Origin: Paracamarosporium sp. OC-R06-R3
Lineage: Eukaryota > Ascomycota > Dothideomycetes > Pleosporales > Didymosphaeriaceae
DNA length: 22,953 nt
Direction: 5' to 3'
NCBI GenBank assembly: GCA_019828545.1
Contig: JACVRA010000569.1
Span: forward strand, 1 to 22,953
Position 1 is the first letter of the stretch; every line of letters starts with the position of its first letter. A program made the position numbers and the translations under genes. The notes under the pieces are model-generated. The model worked only from the letters and a program-made list of their open reading frames with translations. It had not been told where the DNA came from and ran no database searches. Below are positions 8,388 to 16,872 of this stretch, piece after piece.

Positions 8388-9209
8388 GCTTGGAAGAGTC
8401 AGATTGTCGCGGAACCACATGAATTCCCCGCGGAAGACGTGCCTTGTTACTTACCAAGGCTCACTAAGGACAGCCGGTACATTGAGTTCAAGGAGATGTC
8501 ACCACTTTGGTGGTTAAATGGAAACGACGATCTTCACATTTGCGATAGGCTTGTCGATACTTTTCAAATACATTGCAATGATAACTAGTTTAATTCAGAC
8601 GAGCTTGCATCTCGTAGAGTATAATTTAATTGGTTCGTGTGAGGCTTCCAAATAGAAGACTCTCACTGCCTCTTCACCCTCTGAATACTCTCCTGGAGCG
8701 CCTTAGTTTCCAGCCACGGCCTTGCTGGCCTCTGGCTCCTGTAGTCGCTCCCTGCCTGGCACGCTACGCTTGGACAATCTCAATATCCTCGTGAACCATA
8801 TCCTCCTATGTCCGAGGCTATTTCAATCATTGTTCTATTTGAGTCTAGATTGTCGACCTAACCGTCTTATTTTCTACGTATAAGGGCTTATTCAATCCAA
8901 TACGCTGCAGTTTCACATCCCCAGGGCATTAGTGAGAGCATAATTCTTCGATTGCACCTGGCCTAATCCCACATGAAGAGGATGTATCAGAACAGAACCG
9001 TTGATGGACACATGGACAAGCTTGACAATGGGCACAAGGTAGCCTCTTCAAGACTGCCAGGCGTACATAGCTGGATTCCAATAACAGTATTCTCGAGACA
9101 AAAGCCGAATGTGGAAGGTGAGAGTCGGAACCAGAACTATAATTGCGAGCCGGAAAGTGGTTTTTGAAAATCGGAATAAGGATATCTTGATGGGTCTTTA
9201 CGCTGGTAT
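8388..9209. other. Intergenic, no gene recognised
   Basis: Contains 3' flank of the 7521 gene and the 5' flank of the 9210 ORF. A frame from 9109 conserves K-V-V-F-x-N-R with the inverted paralog (14580-14780), so 9110-9209 may include an unrecognised exon or UTR of that gene. The minus-strand frame 8929-9282 is Cys-rich but looks accidental. Confidence 0.4.
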
Positions 9210-9788
9210 ATGGACAGCAACACATGGAAACGGCTTCGCAGAGCCATGTCTTATCCCAGTCTACTCTCAGATAGTGATCCAAAGAAAGACTACGTCACCT
9301 TTTCCGTTCCGAACCACAACGTCATTCGCAGGATTATTGAGAACTCAGAGAACGATAAGAATTTGCGATTACAAGTCTCAGGGAAAGTTTTGGGGAAATT
9401 TCTGGATGAAATTGCCCTGCTTTTCAAGAAATACAAGATTGAATCGTACCCGATTGAAGGGCATCAGGAGTTGCGAGTCCGATTGTTTGTCCCGAAGCCG
9501 CCTCTGGAGCCACGACCCACAATCCTCACTAAAGGAAACAACGACATCACCCACGAACTTCAAGATATTGCATTACGCAAAATGGAGGCAAACTACGTAG
9601 TTCATGAACCATCTCGATTCAGGACCGACGTGGAACAGGGGAGAAGGGATGCTGACGCTGCAGTTACACAGAAACATGAACGGCGAACAAACTTCTCAGG
9701 TCGCGATTACATCAGTCAGCCAGGGCACCGTCAGCCGAAACATCGGTGGTGCTTGTATACGATTGAAGAGAGCATGTTAGAGGCTTGA
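9210..9788 (+). CDS. Hypothetical protein, paralog of the inverted pseudogene at 14208-14780
   Basis: 192 codons, ATG at 9210 to TGA at 9786-9788, no intron needed. I do not recognise the family. It is hydrophilic and basic, with motifs shared with the inverted copy: M-S-Y-P-x-L, N-H-x-V-I-x-x-I-I, G-K-V-L-G-K, a P-K-P-P-x-x-P-x-x-R-P-T-x-L block (about 91-104), Y-V-x-x-x-P-S-x-F-R, and Q-R/E-R-R-T ... D-Y-I near the end. The existence of a diverged but alignable paralog supports this as a real coding family. The 5' end is unsure: weak similarity to the paralog continues about 100 bp upstream in another frame, so an additional exon is possible. Confidence 0.5.
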   Translation: MDSNTWKRLRRAMSYPSLLSDSDPKKDYVTFSVPNHNVIRRIIENSENDKNLRLQVSGKVLGKFLDEIALLFKKYKIESYPIEGHQELRVRLFVPKPPLEPRPTILTKGNNDITHELQDIALRKMEANYVVHEPSRFRTDVEQGRRDADAAVTQKHERRTNFSGRDYISQPGHRQPKHRWCLYTIEESMLEA

Positions 9789-10034
9789 GAGGCGTGAGCG
9801 GAGAAGCCTTGCTTAGTATATAATTAAATAACTTAACTACAATGGTATTCAAGTGTATGCTTTGAGAACATCAATAGGGCGTAGCTTATGCGCCGCCTAT
9901 TGAGTCAAGCCACTAGACAACGACCATAGGAATACGAGTTTTGATTTGTAGCAGCTGTCTAAATGCATATGCTCTAGCAATTTAAAGCGTCACTCAAGTT
10001 CAAATGCAACCTGTTCAGGTCCTTGTTTCACCTC

Positions 10035-10742
10035 CTATAGAATGGCCACCAACAAAAGCCCTACAAAATGAGAGAGGGCGTACGTTACCCTATGAGCATT
10101 GTTGGAAAGCTCTGGCACGATTGAAGTTGGGTGAGGTTGAAATGTCAGAGAAGCAGTGCCATCGATGGAAACCGTCCGATGAGATGACGTTGACACAGGG
10201 ACATCGGTGCAAAAGCTGGTTGTCGGGCTTGAGGTGGTGAGAGAGGTGGAGCTTGACGGCAAGTCTGACGAACGAGTATCGTTGGTGGGCTCGTATTTGT
10301 CATCACTTGGATTCACACTGAACACCATGCCCGAGCCGCAGTGGGATATGGGTTCATCCTGTGCACAGTAAAACCATTGCGGCTGGTCCGACTCAACCAG
10401 ATAATCCACAAGATACGTACCGCTCACGTTACGGGGGTTAAATTGTTGGAACCCCGTGTCAAATCCAGAGCCATTAGTGCATGGACTAGCGGAGGAGCTT
10501 TGAGTGAGGGTATGATTGAGGCTTAGGAAGTCAAATCGAAGTGTCGTGCCAGGCGTGACGCTGACGGAGCTCGGGTTGAATGCTAGCTGCCCTGCAGCGC
10601 CCACTACTATCTCGACGACCTGAGAAGAGCTGTTCGTACTGTTGAGTATACTGCCAACTTTGCAGGTCGTAGAATTCCAACTGAGCGAGTGGTTAGCCCA
10701 CTGCAGGTCGTGTGCGGGTTGAGGGAGGGAAAGGGAAAACAT
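10035..10742 (-). CDS. Cupredoxin (plastocyanin-like) cell-surface protein, probably lacking its signal peptide
   Basis: 235 codons. Residues about 41-145 form one cupredoxin domain: Q-V-V-E-I-V-V-G, F-N-P-S-S-V-S-V-T-P-G-T-T-L-R-F, N-H-T, W-F-Y-C and H-C-G-S-G-M. The type-1 copper ligands His77, Cys126, His134 and Met139 are all present. A Ser/Thr-rich stalk (about 150-200) and a hydrophobic C-terminus (about 219-235) suggest a GPI-anchored wall protein, as in the fungal extracellular serine-rich family. The usual signal peptide directly before the first strand is absent: the first 40 residues are polar and no upstream exon with a signal was found. The gene may be 5'-truncated or have an undetected first exon. 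Confidence 0.7.
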   Translation of the reverse strand: MFSLSLPQPAHDLQWANHSLSWNSTTCKVGSILNSTNSSSQVVEIVVGAAGQLAFNPSSVSVTPGTTLRFDFLSLNHTLTQSSSASPCTNGSGFDTGFQQFNPRNVSGTYLVDYLVESDQPQWFYCAQDEPISHCGSGMVFSVNPSDDKYEPTNDTRSSDLPSSSTSLTTSSPTTSFCTDVPVSTSSHRTVSIDGTASLTFQPHPTSIVPELSNNAHRVTYALSHFVGLLLVAIL

Positions 10743-10977
10743 GGCTATCTTTCTAAAATGACTAGAATCATGGCCTACTTATATTTCTACTTGGAATGAT
10801 TGTCGAAAAAGAAATTCCTTTCTCGAAAACTCGATTTGCTTTTCGAGATATCGCTTTAGGGTTTCGACTTATGCATATAGTGTAGACACGACCCAGTCTC
10901 TCCTAGGTTGACTTTTAAAACCCCTTGGAAGGACCCTGAGTCTGCAGCACTAACATAGACACCCACTCTTAGCAAGA

Positions 10978-13428
10978 ATGTCTGACGAAGTTACCATGGT
11001 AGACCTACCCACAGATCAGGAAGTGGCAGAATTTCTTGATCTGGTATCATACAATTCTGAAATGCCTTGGGAGGAAAATGTCCATTTGAAATTGTATGCG
11101 CACGCTTGTGCGAAGAAGTACGTACCTGAAGGTCAGAGCCTTAAGAAATGGAGCGAAACAGCAACAGTCGAGGACTTCTTCAAGCAAGTATACGCGATGC
11201 ATAGATTACCGGCAGAACTTCAAAGAACGACCGAGATGACGGATGACAAACGAAAGGCTCTATGGATGGAATCTGGACGAAAAAAGTTTGAGGATGAATG
11301 TGAAAGGCACGTTCTACCATTGGTCTACGAAGTGATTGAGGAAGACGCGCGGCAATGGCATGTACCAATACCATCAACAAATGATCGCACTTCGAAGGAG
11401 TATATTGATTTCATGATGGATATGGCAAGGAGAAAAGCATATGAGCTCTACAGTTACTTATCGGAAATCGAAGGAATAGAATTCGAATTTAAAGACGAGC
11501 CAAGCAAGATCCAACAAGTTAATGATAATCTTGGGGACCTCATGAACACGGAGGAAATGTTCAATATACCATGGTATACGCGTCCACTGCGCATGAACGA
11601 TGCAGAATGGGTAGAAGAAAAGAAGCGAATGATCGAAGAAGAAATAGGTGAAGACAAAATGGAGCAAGACAACAAGACAGAAGAGGAAAAAGAGCGGGAG
11701 AAATTGCAGCACGAGGAGAATGAAAGAGAGACGGCCCAAGCTCACGCTCTGAAACAGCAGGATGATGAAAAGATAGCGGCTCGGACGACTATCGACCCAG
11801 CAATCTTCAAGATGTATGCCGTTGCCATACCTACTCTATGGTATTGGTGGGATAATAAACCTGAGCAGAAGCAAATAGACGATCTGGGTGCTATGAACGA
11901 GCAAATCAAATGGAAATTCCCACAGACCGATTACAAATCAATCGCACCGACGGAATTCTCTTTCTGGATCCCGCGAATACAGCAACATATTAAAAACTCG
12001 CAGATATCGAGCGGTCAGCAAAAAGACCAGGTGATACTGGAGTTAGCAAAAGAGGTCATCGAGCTCACTAACATTCTCCGCAAGCATGGATTGGACTGGA
12101 AGATTATTGTAAGTCGCAAGATCCAGGAGGAAGTTATGACACTCCTATACAGTTCAGAAGTTGAAGAAGTCCGGAAACGCCGAGATGCTATAGTAAAGTC
12201 GTTCTTCGAGCCTTATGACGAACAGAGAGAATTTCTGGACAAATTCAGCTTCATGCTCACTGTAGTGAAAGGTGCTCTGGGTCATAAAAGTCCTGAGACT
12301 CTACGCGTGACTATCGAGAGTTTAAACGGAATCAACACTGTTGAGGCCGGGAAGATTAATACCAGCCTGGGACTCAAGAGAGAGGACCACTGCTTTCCGG
12401 TCACTCACTTGGAAACCATCGCAGACCAAGGCTGTGATGGTCCGATGATAGATTCCGAGCTTCGTAAACTGGCTGTCAAGTTGGAGATACTAGGAATCAA
12501 GGCAGTCGATTTCGTGGAGGAATTCAAAATCAGCCCTACTGAAAGGGTACAGATTGAGAAGGAGTTGTTAGGTCTTATCGGCAACGAGAAGAAGACGCCT
12601 GAGGTACAAGCTTCGTACCCGCAGTTGACATTTGGTGGTGCTACACTTCTTTATGATTGGTGTGCACAGAAAAAAACGGTCGGCTGGGGGAAGCACAATC
12701 GTATGTTCTTCATTAACCAGTATGGACCTGACACAGCTCCGATTTTCCGCAAAGAGAGCCGCCCTGTGCCTGGATACCAAGATAGCCAATATGAAGACGG
12801 GCTGCCTCCTCACGAAAAAATCACCAATGGAGACAACCGCATAGGTACCATTAAGGAAAAGGGGTCAAGCACGAGGAAATTATATCGATCAAGAGACCAC
12901 ATTTTCACGATATATGGGGTTGCATTTGCGGAAGATCCAATCAAATATCCCGATAACACGTTTGCGTATCTCACTGAAAATACGAAGGGCGACAAACGCG
13001 ATTCAGTATACGTTTTGGTTGGTTGGGATCGGTTTCTCAACAAGACCGATATCGAGAAGAGATGGGAGCCAGCGAGCGAGATTCGAGCACGCATGCCTGA
13101 CGATGAGGCAGATGCTTGGATTATGGATCAGGCAGTCAAAAATCAGGAGCGCTTCGAGAAATTCTACAATTGCGAAAAAGAGCCGCAATCATCAGCCACA
13201 CGACGAGCGGAGTCATCATCTTCAACCAGGAAGCAGCCACCAGTAAGGACGCGAAGGGAACGAGCAGAAGCTGCAGCAAGAACTGGAGATGGATTGCGCT
13301 CCACCACAGGAGCGGGAGCAGAGGGGTCAAGGGCTGAATTTCAGGCAGTCATAGAAGCGTTGAGGATTATGGCACAGCGTATAGATCTCCTTGAAGAAAA
13401 AGATAGTCCTAGACGAGAGGTGGTTTAG
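10978..13428 (+). CDS. Intronless 816-aa protein of unknown family with chromodomain-like C-terminal part
   Basis: Longest frame in the window, ATG 10978 to TAG 13428, with no intron signal needed. I do not recognise residues 1-640. About 206-268 is a highly charged, Glu/Lys-rich coiled coil; W-Y-W-W-D occurs just after it. About 665-730 reads V-Y-V-L-V-G-W-D-R-F ... W-E-P-A-S-E-I ... R-F-E-K-F-Y, close to the chromodomain pattern Y-L-V-K-W-x-G ... T-W-E-P-x-x-N-L ... I-x-x-F-x-x-x, with W683 and W696-E-P. Then follow a basic Ser/Arg-rich linker (about 735-775) and a C-terminal coiled coil (about 780-808). A histone- or nucleic-acid-binding role is therefore possible, and a mobile-element origin (large intronless ORF, chromodomain, AT-rich flank) is one option. 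No zinc knuckle, protease, reverse transcriptase or DDE motif is seen. Confidence 0.65.
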   Translation: MSDEVTMVDLPTDQEVAEFLDLVSYNSEMPWEENVHLKLYAHACAKKYVPEGQSLKKWSETATVEDFFKQVYAMHRLPAELQRTTEMTDDKRKALWMESGRKKFEDECERHVLPLVYEVIEEDARQWHVPIPSTNDRTSKEYIDFMMDMARRKAYELYSYLSEIEGIEFEFKDEPSKIQQVNDNLGDLMNTEEMFNIPWYTRPLRMNDAEWVEEKKRMIEEEIGEDKMEQDNKTEEEKEREKLQHEENERETAQAHALKQQDDEKIAARTTIDPAIFKMYAVAIPTLWYWWDNKPEQKQIDDLGAMNEQIKWKFPQTDYKSIAPTEFSFWIPRIQQHIKNSQISSGQQKDQVILELAKEVIELTNILRKHGLDWKIIVSRKIQEEVMTLLYSSEVEEVRKRRDAIVKSFFEPYDEQREFLDKFSFMLTVVKGALGHKSPETLRVTIESLNGINTVEAGKINTSLGLKREDHCFPVTHLETIADQGCDGPMIDSELRKLAVKLEILGIKAVDFVEEFKISPTERVQIEKELLGLIGNEKKTPEVQASYPQLTFGGATLLYDWCAQKKTVGWGKHNRMFFINQYGPDTAPIFRKESRPVPGYQDSQYEDGLPPHEKITNGDNRIGTIKEKGSSTRKLYRSRDHIFTIYGVAFAEDPIKYPDNTFAYLTENTKGDKRDSVYVLVGWDRFLNKTDIEKRWEPASEIRARMPDDEADAWIMDQAVKNQERFEKFYNCEKEPQSSATRRAESSSSTRKQPPVRTRRERAEAAARTGDGLRSTTGAGAEGSRAEFQAVIEALRIMAQRIDLLEEKDSPRREVV

Positions 13429-14207
13429 TTAGAGTGATTTATATAGTAACTAGGCTAGATTAATTCTGTTATCTCGATCGCGTTGGGTGTTTGTGAAAGG
13501 AGAAATGCACTTCAAAATTAATAAGTATTTAGTTAGGACTAATTTTAAGTTAATAGATTTATAAGTTTTTTCGCTAAAGTCACCCCCTACGCACCGATAG
13601 AAAACCCCCTGTAGACTCGTATTTATACTCCTATGTCTAAGTCTAACTGCTAAATATCTGCTCTTTAAAATTAGTAGGTGTCCTATATCTTGTTAATTAC
13701 TGCGGCTGCACTTTAGCCATTCTAGTCCCTTATTGATCTCTAATTCGCAGCAGAGGACTAGCTCTACCTTAAATTCGTCCTTTGATATGTATCTAGGGTT
13801 ATACAGTGACATGTATTTAGAGTTAGCCGACGAAGCGAGCTCCTCTAACATAGGCTTAGAATTAGAAAGCGAGGCTAACCCCTTCTCTTGCTTCACTTCT
13901 TGTAGTGGCAGCGTTTTAGATACAGAGTTAGATTCGGAAGGGAAAGAGATCATGAAGGACATTAGCTAGCTCGATGCTGAGGGGCCGGCGAAACCTAGGC
14001 AATCTGCTCGAACGATAGCACTATAGACTAGGGAGGCAGTAAGCGGACTTCTCTTGATAGCGCCACTGCGATCGCCTGGACTTTGCTGATTGTAAGTGAT
14101 TTGAGCTTTTTATTTCGTTACAATGCAATCAAGCTTTACATACATCACTCCATTTAGATAGCTGCTTAAATGCCATCGTAATGTCTACTGAGCCATTAAA
14201 GATGTTT
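13429..14207. other. AT-rich, RIP-like region
   Basis: From about 13430 to 13970 the sequence is rich in TA dinucleotides and TTA/CTA words (for example TTTAGTTAGGACTAATTTTA), unlike the flanking genes. A 78-codon frame at 13733-13969 is acidic and Ser-rich (D-M-Y-L-G-L-Y-S-D-M-Y-L-E-L) but matches nothing I know. I read this as a point-mutated transposon remnant; 14060-14207 is plain flank of the minus-strand pseudogene. Confidence 0.45.
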
Positions 14208-14780
14208 TCACTGCCGTCTTGGCAAATCTATGTAATCAAAACCTACGGAGAATGTTCGCCGTTGAGGCTTCCGTGCAACTGTAGCTCTAGCATTCTTCTT
14301 CTGTTCCGCTTTGTTCCTGAACCAAGATGGCTGATAAATTACGTAATTTGGTCCCGTTCCACACGCAGGCATATCTCGAAGTTCAGTGATGACACCGCTG
14401 GTTCCTTTGACAAGAAGTGTAGGTCGTGACGTTGGCGGGTCTGGAGGCTTTGGCGCAAACACTCGGACTCGTATCTCCTGACGTCCTTTGATGGGGGTAA
14501 AGCTTCCCTAAAACTTTTCCTAATATCTGTATACGCAGATGCTTATCGTTTCTAATAATCTTGTAAATAACCTTGTGATTTAGGACAGAAAGGGTTTTAG
14601 GTTGCAGGTTAGGATAGGACATGACTTTGCAGAGCTTTTCCACCGTGACACGGGCCATATTGTACCACGAAGCATGGTTGAGCTATCTATCTTTCGATTT
14701 CCAAAAACCACTTTTTGGTTCTCAATTCTGGTTCTGGCTATACTGTCTCCAAGAACGAGAACCTGAATATGAAAGGCCAA
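14208..14780 (-). pseudogene. Broken inverted paralog of the 9210-9788 gene
   Basis: On the minus strand the N-terminal part (14658 downwards) reads M-A-R-V-T-V-E-K-L-C-K-V-M-S-Y-P-N-L and ends at G-K-V-L-G-K-L. About 45 nt present in the plus-strand paralog are then missing, with a frame change. The rest continues in another frame: R-Q-E-I-R-V-R-V-F-A-P-K-P-P-D-P-P, ... Y-V-I-Y-Q-P-S-W-F-R, ... R-R-T-F-S-V-G-F-D-Y-I-D-L-P. Order and content match the 192-aa protein throughout, at roughly half identical residues, so the copies are old. Deletion plus frameshift indicate loss of function unless an intron bridges the gap. Weaker similarity continues upstream to about 14750. Confidence 0.6.
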
Positions 14781-14903
14781 ACCCAGAACACAACTTATCT
14801 CGTTATTGACCTGCTATGCGCCTCAATGTGATTGTATACACAGAAACAGCTATAAGTTCCTGACGAGAGATACTTTCTCAACACCCTTCTGATAAACACA
14901 GTC

Positions 14904-15428
14904 ATGATTCCTTCCGCCATTACTTCCTCCATCGATGATTATGATTTTTTCGAACTCATGCGTTTGTATAATCTATATGAGTCATGGAGAACGTCAGATA
15001 AAGAGAGCAAAAACAATATATGGAAGTGGGAGCCAAAGTTAGCGAAATTTATCACCATGGAATGCATTTATCGCCACGTAGATCCTTTTTTCATCTTTGA
15101 TATACTGGAGGAGGACTCCGTACGTCGAGCTGTTACACAGGGTCTCAAACCGGGCGGCAAGGAGGAATTTGATAATCTTCTCGAAAAGTCCGCGACTGAA
15201 CGCCTCAAAAAGTGCGCCGAAAATCCAGAAGGGGTATGTCTGGTTGTGACCAGAAGTATTCTTCCAAGATTGAACCAGGCAGCTCGGACCTGCAGTAATG
15301 CAGATTGTCAGAATCGGGACTATCAGGAGTATGAGATCATTCGGATGATGCGCTGCTTAAATCATTCATCTCACCGCGAGTGCTCATTGACGGAGGCTGC
15401 ACACACATGTGCCACAACAGAGACGTAA
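14904..15428 (+). CDS. Hypothetical protein with C-terminal Cys/His cluster
   Basis: 174 codons, ATG at 14904 after a pyrimidine/adenine-rich leader, ending at a TAA. Not recognised. The N-terminal two thirds look helical and soluble (F-F-E-L-M-R-L-Y-N-L-Y-E-S-W; F-I-F-D-I-L-E-E-D). The C-terminus has Cys130-x4-Cys135, then Cys151-x2-His154-x2-His157-x2-Cys160 and His167-x-Cys169, a spacing that could bind a metal although it fits no finger class I know. No signal peptide. The short length and lack of an intron leave some doubt that this is a real gene. Confidence 0.5.
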   Translation: MIPSAITSSIDDYDFFELMRLYNLYESWRTSDKESKNNIWKWEPKLAKFITMECIYRHVDPFFIFDILEEDSVRRAVTQGLKPGGKEEFDNLLEKSATERLKKCAENPEGVCLVVTRSILPRLNQAARTCSNADCQNRDYQEYEIIRMMRCLNHSSHRECSLTEAAHTCATTET

Positions 15429-15923
15429 ATTGAAAATCATGTAACACTTTATAAACGAATCTCTCACTGGCAGCAAGCGCCTTGCTGCTATCTCTTGTGC
15501 AATGCTGTAGCTTCCTCTCATACATTAGTTTCGTCGACAATGATTCAACATCGTTTATTATCTTACTTAAGTTAGCCATGATATGACATTCTGTTGTGGT
15601 CATCATATACCTCACCGAAGGGCTCAGACTTGTGCAGATATCACGGCATAAATAGGGATGGTATAACATAACTTAGAGACGACGAAAGTCCCTACTTGAA
15701 TTCTACGGACTTCTAGAATGCACGATTACTATCCGACGACAGGAAACTACTAATGTCGGAGTTCTAATCTCTGTCGGATCAGGTACTTATAGGCTCGCTC
15801 TATGAAATACGTTGAGATGGGGAAAAGGCACTGAAGATTATAAGAATTCGAACTAAATGCAACTGAATTAAACGGAGCAATGCCTTGATCAGTTTCATTA
15901 ACGTTACTCGCTATCTAAATAGG
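15429..15923. other. Intergenic, no gene recognised
   Basis: 3' flanks of two converging genes. A 110-codon minus frame (15337-15669) overlaps the end of the plus gene and is not supported by any motif. Confidence 0.4.
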
Positions 15924-16565
15924 TCACATGGGTTGATTTGCATCTTGCTGGGTAGTATCATGTATCTGCAGTGAGGGGTCGTAATTCACATCGTTTTCAT
16001 GTTTGGCGTTCTTCCTGGTGATGCGCTTATTCTCGGCTGAGCATTGGGAAAACGCAACCGCGAGAGCGTTGTAAGCGGCTGCCCAATTACACACGTCCGT
16101 TTCGAGCCTTTGCTTGGCGGCCTCGAGATGTTGACAGTAGTGCACAGCTTCCAGTCGTCTCTGCTCGGTCGCATGCAACATCTCCTTGGAAATCCTATGA
16201 GACTCAATCTCGGTTTTGAGAAGAAGTGCGATGGCCGATGACTGGTCGTGGTGCGCCGGCAGTAGCCACGAAGTGCTCATGCGACTGGCAACTTGAGAGG
16301 GCCAGGCATTTACGATCATCTTCTCTGGGGTGGTGGAGGGCTCTGAGCCGCCTGGCTTCGGGTCGGTTGGGATTTGCGACGAGTTGGCATCACAGCCCTC
16401 TGCGGCGGCGGAAAGCGGCGGCTCAGCATTGGCTGTGTCGCCAACGTCGCCAACGTTGGTACACAGTGGGGCCGGCGTCCGCGGGACGGCCATAGCTTCT
16501 TGCTCGGCAGGCCGCTTGGATCGCAACAGCGGCAGCGGAGCGTAGCGAATCGTCGTGGGGTACAT
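15924..16565 (-). CDS. Coiled-coil protein of unknown function
   Basis: 213 codons, ATG at 16565. Residues 1-100 are low-complexity, rich in Ala, Pro, Ser and Thr, and probably disordered. About 110-190 is a predicted coiled coil (T-E-I-E-S-H-R-I-S-K-E-M-L-H-A-T-E-Q-R-R and the following Glu/Lys/Leu-rich heptads). The C-terminal 25 residues are polar. It is transcribed divergently from the kinase-like gene at 16873 with 307 bp between the starts, so they may be co-regulated. No family recognised. Confidence 0.6.
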   Translation of the reverse strand: MYPTTIRYAPLPLLRSKRPAEQEAMAVPRTPAPLCTNVGDVGDTANAEPPLSAAAEGCDANSSQIPTDPKPGGSEPSTTPEKMIVNAWPSQVASRMSTSWLLPAHHDQSSAIALLLKTEIESHRISKEMLHATEQRRLEAVHYCQHLEAAKQRLETDVCNWAAAYNALAVAFSQCSAENKRITRKNAKHENDVNYDPSLQIHDTTQQDANQPM

Positions 16566-16872
16566 ATCGAACGTAAGTAGGAGAGTTGCTTAAGGAAAAA
16601 CGATTGTTAACTATCAGCGCAACAATCAAGCTGTACGCTTATGAGTTTGTCAACGAGGTCGGTGCTCGAGATGCACGGGCGCCAAGTCAAATCCTCTGTT
16701 TTTGGTTTTTCACTCTCCACATTCAAGTGTTCAAAACCCTTGAACAGCTTTTTGCGTGCGCGTTTGGCTACGCGAAGGGTCGCGACGCTGCTATGAGTCT
16801 ACTATTCCCCCTCAATCATGGCGATTCACGTTCGCATCGTTGCTCAGCTATCGCCACTGCAAGTCTTTCGTC
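16566..16872. promoter_or_regulatory. Divergent promoter region
   Basis: Lies between the starts of the coiled-coil gene (minus) and the kinase-like gene (plus). The plus frame stays open upstream of 16873 with further in-frame codons, but the protein-like part starts at M-T-V-D-S-N-G. No strong TATA box seen. Confidence 0.4.

Noticed and set aside
8929..9282. Cys-rich minus-strand 117-codon frame
   Set aside because: Overlaps the start of the 192-aa gene and shows no signal peptide or family resemblance.
9109..9600. 163-codon plus frame overlapping the 192-aa ORF
   Set aside because: Its downstream part does not match the paralog, whereas the 9210 frame does; only the first 35 codons might be part of an upstream exon.
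9210..14780. The inverted paralogs as terminal inverted repeats of one composite transposon
   Set aside because: Similarity is mainly at protein level (about half identical), internal to genes and fading outside them, so these are old gene copies rather than element ends.
15337..15669. Minus-strand 110-codon frame
   Set aside because: Overlaps the 3' end of the plus gene at 14904-15428 and has no motif or domain support.
16226..16580. Three overlapping plus-strand frames (71-89 codons)
   Set aside because: Shadows of the minus-strand coiled-coil gene; Arg/Gly/Ala composition reflects its GC-rich codons.
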